A stretch of DNA of 64,000 bases, taken from assembly GCA_911728455.2 (NCBI GenBank), contig OU452230.1, positions 11,470,377 through 11,534,376 on the forward strand. The letters are read 5' to 3'. The position numbers and the translations under genes were made by a program. Position 1 is the first letter of the stretch. Each line of letters starts with the position of its first letter. The notes under the pieces are model-generated. The model was not told the DNA's origin. It made no database searches and worked only from the letters and a program-made list of their open reading frames with translations. The stretch comes from Marthasterias glacialis. Taxonomy: Eukaryota > Echinodermata > Asteroidea > Forcipulatida > Asteriidae. Below are positions 1 through 12,900 of the stretch, in pieces.

Positions 1-3000
1 AGTAAGAGATACGGTACAACATTATATTGGGTGGGTTGTAGTAAAAAGTCTGTTTAACTTAATATCAAGAGTCAATATACGTACATCGCCTATACCAAAC
101 CGGAACGTTTTAAAGATTTGTAAAGTCAGAAGGGCTGTTTTCGCTTAAGAGAGAAACTTAAAAAATGGAATGTAACCTTTTTATTATTCTTTATTAAAGG
201 TTGTTGTAAAGCCCCTGGTCAACATTGGTAAAGTGTCTGTAAATGTTTTCTTTGCACAGATCAAGATTATATGTATTAAAATCATCCTGTGAAAATTCAG
301 CTCATTTCGTTGTTTCATTTACGAGAAAATTGTAAAAATACATTGAGCATTTTTTACGCATTCTTACGCAGGGTTTTGGTCTCATCATGAGACGAAAACT
401 AATTTGTTGATCTCATTTCATTTTATTAAAAAACGATAACACTTCAGAAACATTTCAAGGAAAGTTTTCTACCACCATTATATTCTACAATGTAAAGTAT
501 ATGTAATTATGTGAACATTCATTTTTTCTTTCTTACCAATAGTGAGCTGGGGCTTTGAGTGTGGATATCATTTTTAAGGGGAAAGTCAATGTTTGTGTGA
601 GCACAAAACTGTTTCTAGATTCTACGGAGGGCATGCCCGGGATGGATACCAGCTGTTGTAACCACTTTTCAAAGTGCTTGTTCAAGAATGGTTCAAGGTA
701 CTGCGTTTCGTCAGTGGGCCCTTTGTGGATGAATGAAAACACAATAATTGCCAAATTTTCTATGAGTACCACCAAGTAATACGTCATTTTCAATGAGTAT
801 AACATCTATCTTGATAAGCAGAGATTGACAAGTTTCGGGTAGTAACATGAAAACGCATTAACTGCAAAAATATTGTACACACACCATTTTATGTGCAATA
901 TTATAGAGTCATTAAGCTGGATATCGTAGATCCACCACCTGTTTTGGGTTAAGAACACCTGTTTTACACTGAGGTCCACTGAAGGTCGATGTCGAGAAAA
1001 GGGGTCCAACTGCGCGCACTGCAAGGCCTACTTGGAATTCAGTTGGGCCGGGATGGCTTTGGTTTGGGTCTATCGCGGACCGAGGTTGGGCTACCTCACA
1101 TGTAATGAATTCGTAAATCGGTGTTGTCAACTTCAAATCGAATCGGTGAATTTAACCCTTGAAGTGAACGAGTACTCTTCTCGAGGATTCTCTCTCCAAC
1201 TGAGATGCGTAAAAGATGACTTGAATGGAACAAAACCCATCGTCAAATGTTTTCTCAAATTTACATTGAATCACTTAAATATAAAAATATTTTCTCAAAC
1301 GATTATTAAATAAGTATTACACGATCAGAATATGGATCACCCACCTTAGGACGTTTCCGTCGTTTTCTCTTGCGGGCTCCTTCCATTGTGTCTATCATCA
1401 CCAGAAGGCACAACAGACATATCAAAAACGACCTCACTTTCATGTTTGTGTGTAATCTAGTTTGTCATACGCTTCACTTTGTTCACTCCAGTTTCCGCCA
1501 GAATGCTGCCGTACTCCCTCTTGCTCGCAGGACTTGTACAGTTTTAATATAATCAGCCAGGCCCAAAAAAGTTTAGCGAAGAAGAACGGATCGTGAGCAG
1601 TTCGAACGTTAACTAGAGACAGATGTCAAAACGTATGAACCCGTAACTGTTGTTTAGTTTGTGAAGACATATCTTGCTGTGATTGTTAAGGGGTGAGTGG
1701 CAATGGGTTGTACTTCGTGCAAGTAGAAAACTATACACGAGCAGCTGCTGCAAGAACGCGTCCTCATTGAAGGATGAACGCAGTAACTCTGGTTCGGGTA
1801 GGAGATTTAATTATCGTCCGACATACCCGTCGCAGCAAAGTTTATGTGTCAATATTCTCTTATTGGTTTGACATATGTGAGGTTTTATCTGGCGTAATTT
1901 CCCGCCGACACATCACCAATATCAGCAATATGATCCCTGGGTCAGTCAGTAGAGTTGATGGAAGACGTACATGTACGTACTCTCACTGAACTTAATAAAC
2001 CCACACACCAACAAAACAGAGAGAGCATAGACGTGCTCAAGTCCCTCGGTGGTGCCTGGCAGTCATGACCCAATTCCCGTAATAACGCGACGTGAGTTCG
2101 GTTTAAACAAACGCAGGGCCACTTGGGGCGCCAGTGGTAAAGGTAGGCCTGTCTATCCTCAAAAATCAAAAGTAATATTTCTATTTTACATTTTGTAAAT
2201 GTTGTTTAAAGAATTATTGCTGGCTATGATTGATTTGAACAATTTGAACGGATAACGAATTCAATATGAAGATAACGGAACCGAATATTCTATAATTTGT
2301 TTAAAGTTGGCATAATTTGGTTAAAGTTGGTAGAATTTTGTAAAAGTTGGCAGAATTTGGTTAAAGTTGGCATGCCATATTGACACGTCCCTTACATCTT
2401 TTTTTTTTTTTTTTTTTTTTTTGAAGAGTAAATTACTTTCCCTTCTCCAGTTTCCAATAAAACACTACTGGATGTGAAACGGGTGTACAGCCAACCTAAG
2501 TGAAAATATCACACCTGGTGGCCACGTTTAAAGATGAAAGTATCAAAAACCAATCTGTGTTAATAGCATGTCATGTGACATTTTTTTTCAGAGGAAGGAA
2601 TATTACCTTGTATTATGGCTTTATAATAAGAGAGCTTGAAGATTTTCCCTCCAATAATTACCAATCCAGTACTTCGTCTTCAAAAGTTAGTGAAATTTCA
2701 CGTTGTATACATCGGTGGGGTTTGGCACCATCACCCATGTTAACGCGGAGAGACACAAACAGGCGACCTCATAATTGACTGTCCCCTGTACTCAACACCA
2801 AACGTCCGAATTGAGACTGGAGACCCTGGATCAAACAACTTGACAGAAGGTGAAATTGTACGGATTGAAAACAACCTAACTCTGCTCTCGTATATTTTGT
2901 TCTATCATCAAAATGTCACCAAATGCTGTTAAGGGAAATCTTGAAAACCACTACCACAGTACTTAAATCGCCAAGTTAGCAATTAGTTATTCATTGTACA

Positions 3001-4140
3001 GACATAGACAGAGGGCGCTTTATCAATGTATGTGCAGCCGCTGCATGTATACTTGTTCGTGTCACACTGGGTTGGTTGTCATTGGAAGTTAAGGGAAAGA
3101 TTGTAATGTGTCTTGTCCCTGAGCAACTGAGCAATATACACAACGTGGAGTGCCTGGTAGAAGGTTGTAAGGCTGTACGACCTTTTTCCGGGCACACAAA
3201 TGACAACTTTTTGCCCAAGCAGAAAGTCACAAGCAATAAACGTGGCTGTTTTGAAAAAAGTAGGGCATGACTGTTGCTTATTTGCTTGGAATACACCCAA
3301 GACATGTTTTGCCATTTCTATGCGAAATTTAACTTTCCTGAAGGAGTAACAAATGGCAGAAAACGACCAAACTTTTACACTCAGTTTTCTTGAAACAAAA
3401 TTTGGACAGTAATTGCGACCCTTGCCGGTCACACTTTCGTTACGTCCTTCTTCCGTGCACACAATTCTGCCTTAACAAGAGTTCGGAATTTGGGCACTAT
3501 ATTCGACACCGACAAGTCTGTTAAGATCCATGTCATCAGTCACCTTCTGCAGTCACTCATCTGCGGAACCGTGGACTCATCGGAAAGTATTTAACTTAAG
3601 ATGCTTAGAGCAACTTGTTTGTGCGTTTGTTTATACTTCCCACATCTACTTGTTGGCTTGTACATGGTTTGTCATAAACCGTTTGCCACGTCTGTAAGTG
3701 TACCGGTATCGGCTGAAATTGTAACCTAGACTATGGCTATGAGAGCGCGTCACACTGATTCTGAAAGATCTACATATTCTTTCCATATATTGAATAGTCT
3801 TCAAGACTCCAATAGCAAACATCTTTTAAGGAAAACCCAGTCCCAGTACATCATGGTGAAAACAAAAATCTTTTACTTCTGCTGCTCCTTCATTGTGTAA
3901 CAGTTTACCGCAGCAGCGTAATCTCTCTGCGTCACCGGCTTCGTTCAAATCTGCCCTCAAGTATCCTAAACGTTACCGTCTGCTTTACCGTTTTTACTCC
4001 GACTTTGTATGATGTGTTGCTGCCGATCTGTAGACGGATCTCGGCGCATTATAAAATGTTATTTATTGTACCTCGGCAAAACTGTAGGCCTACTGGAAAC
4101 CAATTTCATTTCAATCAAAAATAGTCAGTTTAACACCAAA
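1..4140. other. Non-coding stretch with dispersed repeats
   Basis: No open frame with recognisable protein features. It holds one repeat copy at about 225-545 and, at 2297-2372, four copies of a ~20-bp unit (TTGGTTAAAGTTGGCAGAAT type), then a T run at about 2399-2422. The rest shows nothing I can name. Confidence 0.5.
225..545 (+). repeat. Interspersed repeat family A, copy 1
   Basis: Shares blocks such as GTTTTGGTCTC, AAAACTAAT and GGAAGTTTTC with copies at 11510-11830, 22140-22420, 26060-26375 and the interrupted copy at 44060-45670. Full copies begin near a TGGTCAAAGACCAGTAT palindrome and end near TTACCAAT, as in a MITE. I recognise this as an abundant echinoderm-type repeat; the class is inferred. 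Confidence 0.6.
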
Positions 4141-5047
4141 GGGTCATTCCGTGCCAACTCACCTGAAATTCTGAAAAGTTTGGCAGTGACAAAAATGAAC
4201 TGAAGGAACGTAACTGAATAAGTTCAACATTTTACATCCTGGCACACTTTTCATAATTTACAATATGTTTGGAAAACTGCAAGCAGCATGCAAGAGCATT
4301 GTATTACTTTTTATACACAAGACATAGGCCTATATGTACTGTACAAAGGGCAAAATACTACGTTCATTAAAATAATTTTCTGAACATGAAGGAGTTGAGA
4401 AACCAACTTTTTTTTTTACACAAATAGACTGGACATTAAATGTTTTAGGAAAAAATTGTGAAATTTGTCAGTAATGTCCCACATTATGAAATAACCACTT
4501 GAAAAAGGCGTTTTTTGGCATTTTTCCAAGTGGACCCATTTTCAGACCCCTTCCAAACACCCATCAAGGGTGTGATTGGTCTATCCTTTTTTAGGTCAGA
4601 CCTATGCCCCTAGTTGATAACCAAATGTAATATCAAAGCAATCGGACAATTCACGCGGGCACCGGGGGGTCTCAAAAATGACGAAAGTTGTTCTGTAGGC
4701 TAAAATGTAGGGTTTTAAAGACCTATACCTTGATAGACAAACTTTCTGTACTACTTTTTACAGCAGATTCTAGTTGTTTGGATACCAGTCAACCTGTGTA
4801 CCAATTGGTAGCAACATATTTTATCTCAGTTTGGAGATATAGGCCTCCAAAAATGCCAAAAAACACCAAATTCAAAAAGAAGGGGCGGGGCTTAAATTTT
4901 TAGGGGTCCATATCTCAGAAACGGCAAGGGTTAGGAATCTAAAATTTTGTGTTTGTTGATCGCACCCATAGAGGATTGTTTAAAAAAATGAGCAAAATCT
5001 GAGTCGGTCACTGCCAACCCATCAGGTGAGTTGGCACGGAATGACCC
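4141..5047. mobile_element. MITE-like element with 26-bp terminal inverted repeats
   Basis: The left end GGGTCATTCCGTGCCAACTC plus ACCTGA is mirrored exactly at the right end (…GGAATGACCC). A CAAA duplication flanks it (4137-4140 and 5048-5051). The 907-bp interior has no transposase frame, so it is non-autonomous. Confidence 0.8.
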
Positions 5048-5744
5048 CAAATGTTTGAATAACATATCCTAAAACTGCATTTCATTGGAGATATAGCTTT
5101 TAAAAAAAAAAGGAAGATAAATCAAAGCTTAACCGTGTGAATCGTAAGCCATCTGCAGAAAAATTGTTATTGTATGTGTGTGTGGTGCATCCACGTGTGT
5201 ACACCATTATTCAACATCATACTCTGGCGCCAAAACAACACATGCTGTAAACTATGCACCCGTACTGCACACACTGTAGTTAGTTTACTACTGAAAGGAA
5301 GGAGAGACCTGTGTTTTCGTGTTTGAGTTTCACCGGTACTTCATGATTATGATCACAATGTATGGATGAAAAACCAATCAGATAAAATAAACCCAAAATG
5401 AATGATTGAACTGGTTTGACTTGAATTATGAAGTTGTTGATGGTTTGCAGTTATAAACCTGTTGTATGCCTTACATGTTTCTGTAAAGCCACCAAACCTC
5501 ATGTTATGTTCTATTATATTTTTTTATTTTCCCACTATTTCATTTTTAGTCCATGTTAAGCTCAAAAGTACCAACGCGCATTGTAGCCTCTTTCCCTGGT
5601 TAGTGGATGAGGTCATTGTGCGTAAAGTTCATGGTTGGAGAGGCTGGTTGTTACTCGCATCCTCTTTCCTGTCATTGTGAAACGCGCATGCATCCTGTCT
5701 ACATTCATACAATAATGTCCCCCACATAGATTCAGCATTGTGAT

Positions 5745-6170
5745 TGATTTAGAGCGCGTCACATGATATGTCTTATTTTTACTGGGGAAACCGCGCCAAT
5801 GCGACGAACTATACCCGTAGCAACCAATGTAGATACCAATAGCAACGGCAGCATCTTGGTACCTAGACGTATATATAGGCAGAATCTATAAAACGAATAT
5901 TTACAGCTTGACCCCCCGGTGATCCCCGGAGCGTTCCATTTTCCCTCGGCTACGTCTCGGGAGAATAGAACGCTCTGAGGATCAACTCCAGAGTTGTAGT
6001 ATAACCATTGAAAATCACTCTAAATTAGAGTGAAATCACTCTTTTCGATTGAGGCGAGGGACAACTCTTTTGCAGTTTGTCCCAGGTTTCAATCGAATAG
6101 AGTTTCATTCAAATTTTTTTTAGAGAGATAACACTCAAAGCAGTCAATATTTGTATACCAATCACTATAT
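5745..6170. mobile_element. Foldback/MITE-like element with internal hairpins
   Basis: Contains a hairpin around GGTGATCCCCGGAGC and CTCGGGAG (5915-5985), a second around a CACTCT/AGAGTG motif (6010-6120), and ends in AGCAGTCAATATTTGTATA. The end is shared with 7510-7680 and 28690-28965; the segment GTAGCAACCAA...CTAGACGT is shared inverted with 28740-28900. Confidence 0.55.
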
Positions 6171-7509
6171 GAACTTCTCCCGAGCTGTTCAAAGTCTGAC
6201 CACCATCCCTATAGTGAATATAAATGCCCCTTAAATCTATAGTGAAAAAATATTGGTTCAAACACCGCGAAGTCGAAAGCAATAATATTACGTTTGCACC
6301 TCTGATTAGACCAGATTATTTGTAAGGGGGTGGGGGCTAGACATCACTACAAATTGTGAGCTAATCCAGTTTAACAATTTAACAAATGTTTTTCTTTATT
6401 GTCATGAGATTCATAGAATTTTGGTCGTTGGAACATGTTAACTTCTATGCCGATTGTTGCAGTGGATCTCTAGGTCAGATTCTTTACTTAATTTTGTGGG
6501 AAACAGCCGGAAAGAGCTTACCGCAAGTGAACTGGGTTGAACCTGGAAGTGAGACAAACTGTGGGTGGGCTCTGTGAGTTTTGGGCAATATGATCCAATC
6601 AATCAGCGATATCATTATTACTGTGACGACATCGTGGAGGGCAATAACCTTTCACGGAATGAGAGCTTGTCCAACGTGATATGTTTTAGGACCGGGAGAA
6701 ATGGTTTGCTAATTTATTACGAAAGAAAATTGACTGGAAAATGGAATTCATGATTTATATTTTGCTGTATTCAGACGAACGAATGAAGGGAGGTAGTCCA
6801 AGAATCGATATTTATTGGCGTATACTTGCTGACCCTAAGATAACTATTGGCCAAATTTGTATAAACAGTCATATAATAGGCCAGGTGTTAAGGTTTGATT
6901 CGGCCAAGTTTGTTCGAAATCCGTTAAATAGTTTAGGGGTTCTAAGACCTTTTTAATTTTGATCACGTGACCGTACTTTGACCAAAGAAATCATTTCTAT
7001 AGCTACACAATCAGCGTGCATAGAAGCACGTCTGCTATTGGTCGTCGTTCTCATAAAGGGAGTTATTGTTGCTCACCTTGGGTAATTTGAAAAGCCTAAT
7101 TAGTAAAAGAAAAAATATCAACAGAATGCCACGCATTCTGTACTCAATGTAGGTTGCGAATGCCCCATCTTGCCCTCGGGATGAAGGAGATTAAAACACC
7201 TCTTCCTTTGATTCTATATGTTGATTGGCCGAACGTGCGTCACGTGGTGTTGTGTATTTTTACTATCGCACTGCACACCGACCAAAAGAACTATTAAATG
7301 GTACTATCCAACGACAACCTTGAACCCGGTGAAACGATCAAATAATACGTGCATTTGAAATACGATTTGAGAACGAAGGCAGTGTGGTAGCCATTCTTTC
7401 TTTTTGTCAAGATTTCCTGTCAGATTTTGTACAGTTGTTTGAAGACTGATATACGCACAGTTGTTTAACGAATATTACCACAAAATGGATGAAATTGAGG
7501 TGTTATAAA

Positions 7510-7672
7510 ACAAATATTGACTGCTTTATCTCGTGGCGTAGTAAAACTAGTCACTCTCGGTGATCCCCGGAGCCGCCTATCTTCCCTCGGCTCCGCCTCG
7601 GGAAGATAGGCTGCTCCAGGGATCACCTCGAGTGACTAGTTTTACTACGCCACTCGAAGCAGTCAATATTTG
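7510..7672. mobile_element. Near-perfect 160-bp palindromic foldback element
   Basis: The left arm, from AAATATTGACTGC through GTGGCGTAGTAAAACTAGTC to ATCTTCCC, is repeated in reverse complement on the right with a few mismatches. The loop is about 13 bp (centre near 7595). No coding capacity. Confidence 0.8.
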
Positions 7673-7739
7673 TATACTTTTGTATACAGTAAAGGTAAAA
7701 GGACCATTGCTTACAGTGTGTTGTAGTTAGTGAGAAGTG

Positions 7740-8010
7740 ATTAAAAAAACATAAAATATAACCAGCGGAAACCACGCTCTCCATAGAAACGTACCGTCCG
7801 CCATTTTGTGGCGTCAACTTTTTGGCCGAAGAAAGAATTTGGCAGACTGTGTTCTGTCACGAAATTAAACGAAAACCCATTGCAATGGATCTTTATGCGA
7901 ATAATTATATTCTACTTTTAAAATATCTTTCCAATCATATTCATTTCATGGGAAACACTTTTTATATGCCAAAATTGCCCAATCCGAAGGCAACGTGTCC
8001 TTTTTGTTTA
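7740..8010 (+). repeat. Interspersed repeat family B, copy 1
   Basis: Matches 15900-16165 over about 260 bp, including GCCATTTTGT, AATTATATTCTACTTTTAAA and GAAGGCAAC. The short open frame at 7822-8013 is part of this repeat. Confidence 0.6.
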
Positions 8011-8765
8011 TAAAGGGAATCTTGGATCTCATGAAAAGATAAACTCTTGTAATAGCTCTCAATTAATATAAATCTTACACTTGTATTATTTTTAAAGAAA
8101 ATTACGGCGTTGAACACACTGAATCATACACAGTGCAGCCAAACATTGAAACGTTTTTTTTATCTGCAGGACTTTGTCTGCAAAAAGTTATAATGTTTTC
8201 ATTATCTGCCGATTTGTTTTGTCAGTCACCGGACTAAACCGGACTTTACCCCGTCAATTTAGTTGTGTTAAATCTCCCAATATTGACCTGGGCCAAATTT
8301 GATTGAGATATGCAGTAAAATGGGCAGGATACCATTGACAGATGGTGCATGTGACATGGCATTTTGGCTGGTAACCTTATCATGCTTACATTAGTGCATG
8401 AACAGCTCTATGAAATTGGGCCCTGTTTGCAATGCCTCATTGGTTATTACAAAAAACATGAATAGCAGTTTTAAAAAAAACCCTGAATTGCACATGTTTA
8501 CAGAAAACATTTACAAACAAGAATAAACCAAACAAACAAAAATAGGAAGTAAACAGTAGAAAACAATGTTATGTACATTATCTACAAATACATTGGACGA
8601 AGCTGTATCTCGTTAAAAAAACACAGAATATTGAAAATTACACACACACAAAACAGGGAACAATAAAAGTTGATTAAAAAACAAAATTATACGCCCCATG
8701 TGTATAATTTCAAGGGAAAGATAATAATGGAGCGACATATATCTTTTTATCCCGCTGTATATAAG

Positions 8766-8771
8766 TTTATT
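8766..8771 (-). terminator. Candidate poly(A) signal of P1
   Basis: AATAAA on the minus strand, 80 bp after the P1 stop codon; the nearest consensus signal. Confidence 0.45.
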
Positions 8772-8850
8772 GTAAGTTAGAATACAGACAATGATGATAT
8801 GACGTTCTTTGTGCTTAAGACCCGCGTATGTACGTGTGGTTCTCTCGCCA

Positions 8851-9880
8851 TCATTTCCTCATGTTCATGGAGAGATGAACAGGCTCACGTTGTGCGCCGC
8901 TGTGACCCTTTGGAATATTTGACCCCTCTCTGAAATAAACAGACAAATGGAGATTAGAAATGAACACGAACAATGATCATTGGCAATTGTGATCGTGTAC
9001 ACTTTGATGAGACGTCTTAAGCACCACAAAAAATATAAAAAAAACAAATAAGATATAAAGAAGAAGGAAAGGGGAAGAAATTAAAATTAAACAGTCTTAA
9101 ACAAACAAACAAACAATCAAACAAACAAAATACCTCAATAGATAATGTATTTCAAACACATCTGCAAAAGGTCTGTTACTCACTAGTTCAACGCCACTGG
9201 CTGATTGCGACCGAGCATCCTCTTTTCTTCGCCATACTCTTGAACAACATATTAGGATTGCCATGGAAATCAAAATACCAATCACAGAAATTACAATGAT
9301 TGTAATGGAAAGGCTGTTTGATCGAGCCGGCACTGGGTCAGTTGTCATTTCCACTAAAAAATCAAAAGAATAAAATACAAAATTTATGCATTATAATGTT
9401 TTTTTATAAGAAAAAAATGTCAAAATATTAGCATCTTAGGATGGAGATGGAACTAAGGAACAAGTTTATGTGTATTATTTTGGTTTTGCAAATCGATAAG
9501 CACTGTATATTCAGTGCTTTCCAAGTCCTGCGAAAGAAATTCACAGGCATGTTACTTGGTTGGGTTCCCGAACCATTGACCCCAGCATGAAGATGTTTGC
9601 GATTGATGTGTTACATATACTTACTTGTGACGGTTTGTATTTCACACCTGTCTCCTTCAAATCCGAATGGACATCTGAGGAAATACAATATTAACAATAA
9701 TTCACTGAAAATAGTCCCTATCCAAATCATTTTTTCAAAAGGCGCCTGATCATTTTGATATAGTTGTATACTCTCTAAAACAAACATTTTTGATGGAGTT
9801 AAAGCCAAATAATTAATTTTGTAACATATCGTGCAAATAATAACAATTTGAATGTTATATTTACTTAACCCCCCCCCCCC

Positions 9881-9915
<35 letters not shown>

Positions 9916-12900
9916 AATCTGCCAGGTATATGCCAATGTTCATTACCCGCTACCGGTTCCTTCAGTCAGAATGTTGGGACCGGGAGGATTGGGATGGAAT
10001 GCTTACAGCGGATACGGCGAGGGGGAACCCCACCCCACCCCAACAGAATTACCAGCAGCGCCAATTCATTGCATCTTCACAAAAAGCCCTGACTTATTCA
10101 CAAATGACCATAACTGACTTCATTTCCTTTTGCTTCTCTTTGCTACTGCAATGTGCATCCTTAGGCAATATTGGAGCCCCGTTTATGAATTCGTTTTTGT
10201 TTTGTTTTTCTTTTTTGTTATTCCATTTTTCCTTTTTGGACATTTCAACATTTTACCGTATACCAAATTAAATCTCATTTCCTTCTCTTATTTTAATCTA
10301 AAAAAATTAATCTGAAAAACAGGAAGACAAGAAGAGAAGTTACACAAATTTAATTAAAGGAAGATAATGCCCAACTTACTTGCAGATACTGGGGTACTTT
10401 TCCACGCTCGGCTCACATGTTCCATTGTGGCAAAACCCAATCTCACAAACTGTAAGTCAATGTAACAAACTTGAAATTTTGAAAATGATGGAAATAGTTT
10501 TTGAAATTTTGAGAGATCTAGTATTTTATAGGCTTTACATTGTGGAATAGATAGTAAAGTAATCTTTGGAGTACATCGAACGTCTTATAGGCGTGTTGGC
10601 TGTGAAAAGCCAACACCTCTACGCCGTTAAAATTTTATCGATTCCATCAGTTACTGTTAGTTGTTAATGGCCACAGTGAATAAGCAAATTCTTTACTCAG
10701 GCAATCTGAAAAATCATGTTTAACAATACTTTTCCAGAGAACCCTACTATTCGTTGTCGTTATCCTGTCGGTAAGTGTGACATATTCCACTGTAAGCCAC
10801 GCCCAGTTCACTCAATCTGGCTCCAACCGATTGCGAGCAGCTCTTAGGAATTGCATTAAGCTAGTTTTTGTATATGGATTTATGTAAGTAAAGTTTAATA
10901 AATTGGACTTGGCTTTTACATAATATGTTCTTCAAAACTCAAGGTCTTCTCAGAATTACAAGTTAGTGTCAAAAGAAATGTCTTTGAATGATGAAATGTG
11001 TGATTTTTTTGTAGAATTACACACAAACGTATGTCAGCTTTGGAACCGGAAGTAGCGATTACTTTGGACGCGCAGCAGCTAGATGCGCGCGCGTGTGACG
11101 CAATGACTTCAACAGGATTGACCTCTTTACTTGCACGACATGGAACGAACCTCCCCACAATGCCCGTATACCATGTCTGCCACGTTGGGAGTCAGTTTTT
11201 TTTCGTACATTTTGTTTCCCACGATGGCGAAAAAGGATTATAGGTGCTTGTATTGTGCTCTGTGTGTTCTGAAATGTGTCAATACATGGGGTTTGAATGA
11301 ACGTTTTCCACTGTATGGTTTTATATTTATTGTGCAATTTGCTATTCGATTTAGAATGTGACCCCCAAGCAACACCCAATTGTGCCGTATAACTTGGTTT
11401 TTAACAACATGTTTTATTAGAGCATTCAGATGTTTAAAGACACTATATAGGATTAAACATTCAGATGTTTAAAGACACTATATAGGATTAAACATTCAGA
11501 TGTTTAAAGACACTATATAGGATTGGTAAGGATAAAAAACATGATTGTTTAGTTTCAGTCTGAAAGCTTACTGTTTAAAAATACTACTGTGAAATATTTC
11601 CTTCTGAAATGCTGTCATATTCGAGAAAACTGTATCTGAAACCTTAAAAAAATGCAACAGCTGATTTTGGTTGTAACAATCGGAATTAAGGACAATAGAT
11701 GCCCGGTTTTTTCTCACTATTTTCTCCTGACTCAGACGGCGGATTGAGCCCAAATTTTCACAGGTTTTTTTTTTTTTCATGTATTATGAGTAAGAACATT
11801 GCACTATCAGTTTTACCAATCCTGTATAATGCCTTTAACGAAATTACATTTTACTAGGAAATGTTCGTTCTGTGAGGTTATTTATACCTTGTTGTACGTT
11901 GGTATTGTTAAGATCAGCTTTGTATTCCGATCCCGTGAATAGATTGCCGGCTGAAATGACGTGCTGTATGTCGGCTTGAGTCACCGGAGAGGCGGGATCG
12001 TACGTGACTGCCGCTTCAACGCCAATACTCCCATTGAAGAACGATATCACAGCAGCGTCTTTAAAACCACGCAGTGAGCCAAAAGTTTCGTTGAGCTATG
12101 ATTAGAAAATTGGAAGATATGGGGGCGATAATCACTCAATCACTTCCTTGCGTTTTGGAGTTCTATGTACTTTAGGAACAGAGATCGTGTTTTTTTTACA
12201 CCTGACCCATTGTTTAGACCGTTTAGACTGTGCTGCAGCTGGACTGTTTACAGGCTAAGCCGTGGTTGAAGCTGTTTTTCTTTACTGCATCTGATGAAGT
12301 AGGTGTTGCTATATGATAGTTTATGCATGCAGACATATTTTGTACTAGTTAGTCATTAGAGTGCTGCATTATTCACTGCTTCCAATTACTTGACTTTTTT
12401 ACACGGCTACCCACCACTTATTCAAGAACAGAAATCGATGTAACAGCGGATTTACAAGTAAATCAAGAATGTAAACTTTGGTTTTAATGGGGCCCTTGAG
12501 CAACACTGCGTCTGATTTCCAAAACTTCTCTCTCCCGTGGCTGATTGAAAATAAGTCTTGTTTCCGGGTTTTTGGTTCTTTTGTGGTGTTGAAAGGAGCA
12601 GGTAGAAATGATTCGTGTCTCACACAAATCAACAGTAAATTGTTTACCCGAACATTAATACTCTGATACAGCTTTAACGCGGCGTCATGGAGGGGCAAAT
12701 GATTTTCTGAACTTTTAAATAGTCTGTTATTGTAAATGGGAATGGGGGTTGTGAACACGCCTAGTTATTGGATTGGAAATAACAATGAACATCGACAATG
12801 CTTAGAAAAGACATTTTTGAACGTCAACCACCGGCAATATGAAACCCACTGTGATAGTTATAGACCTGCTGCCCCCCCCCCCCCCCCCATCTGGACGCAA

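Larger units (their letters stand above)
5048..8765. other. Intergenic stretch with foldback elements
   Basis: No gene recognised. Contains the hairpin region 5745-6170, the long palindrome 7510-7672 and a repeat at 7740-8010. Two short plus-strand frames at 6386-6753 have no recognisable motif. The remainder is AT-rich unique-looking DNA. Confidence 0.45.

Noticed and set aside
7822-8013. 63-residue plus-strand frame starting MAEERIW
   Set aside because: Lies in repeat B, and the second copy at 15900-16165 does not keep the frame.
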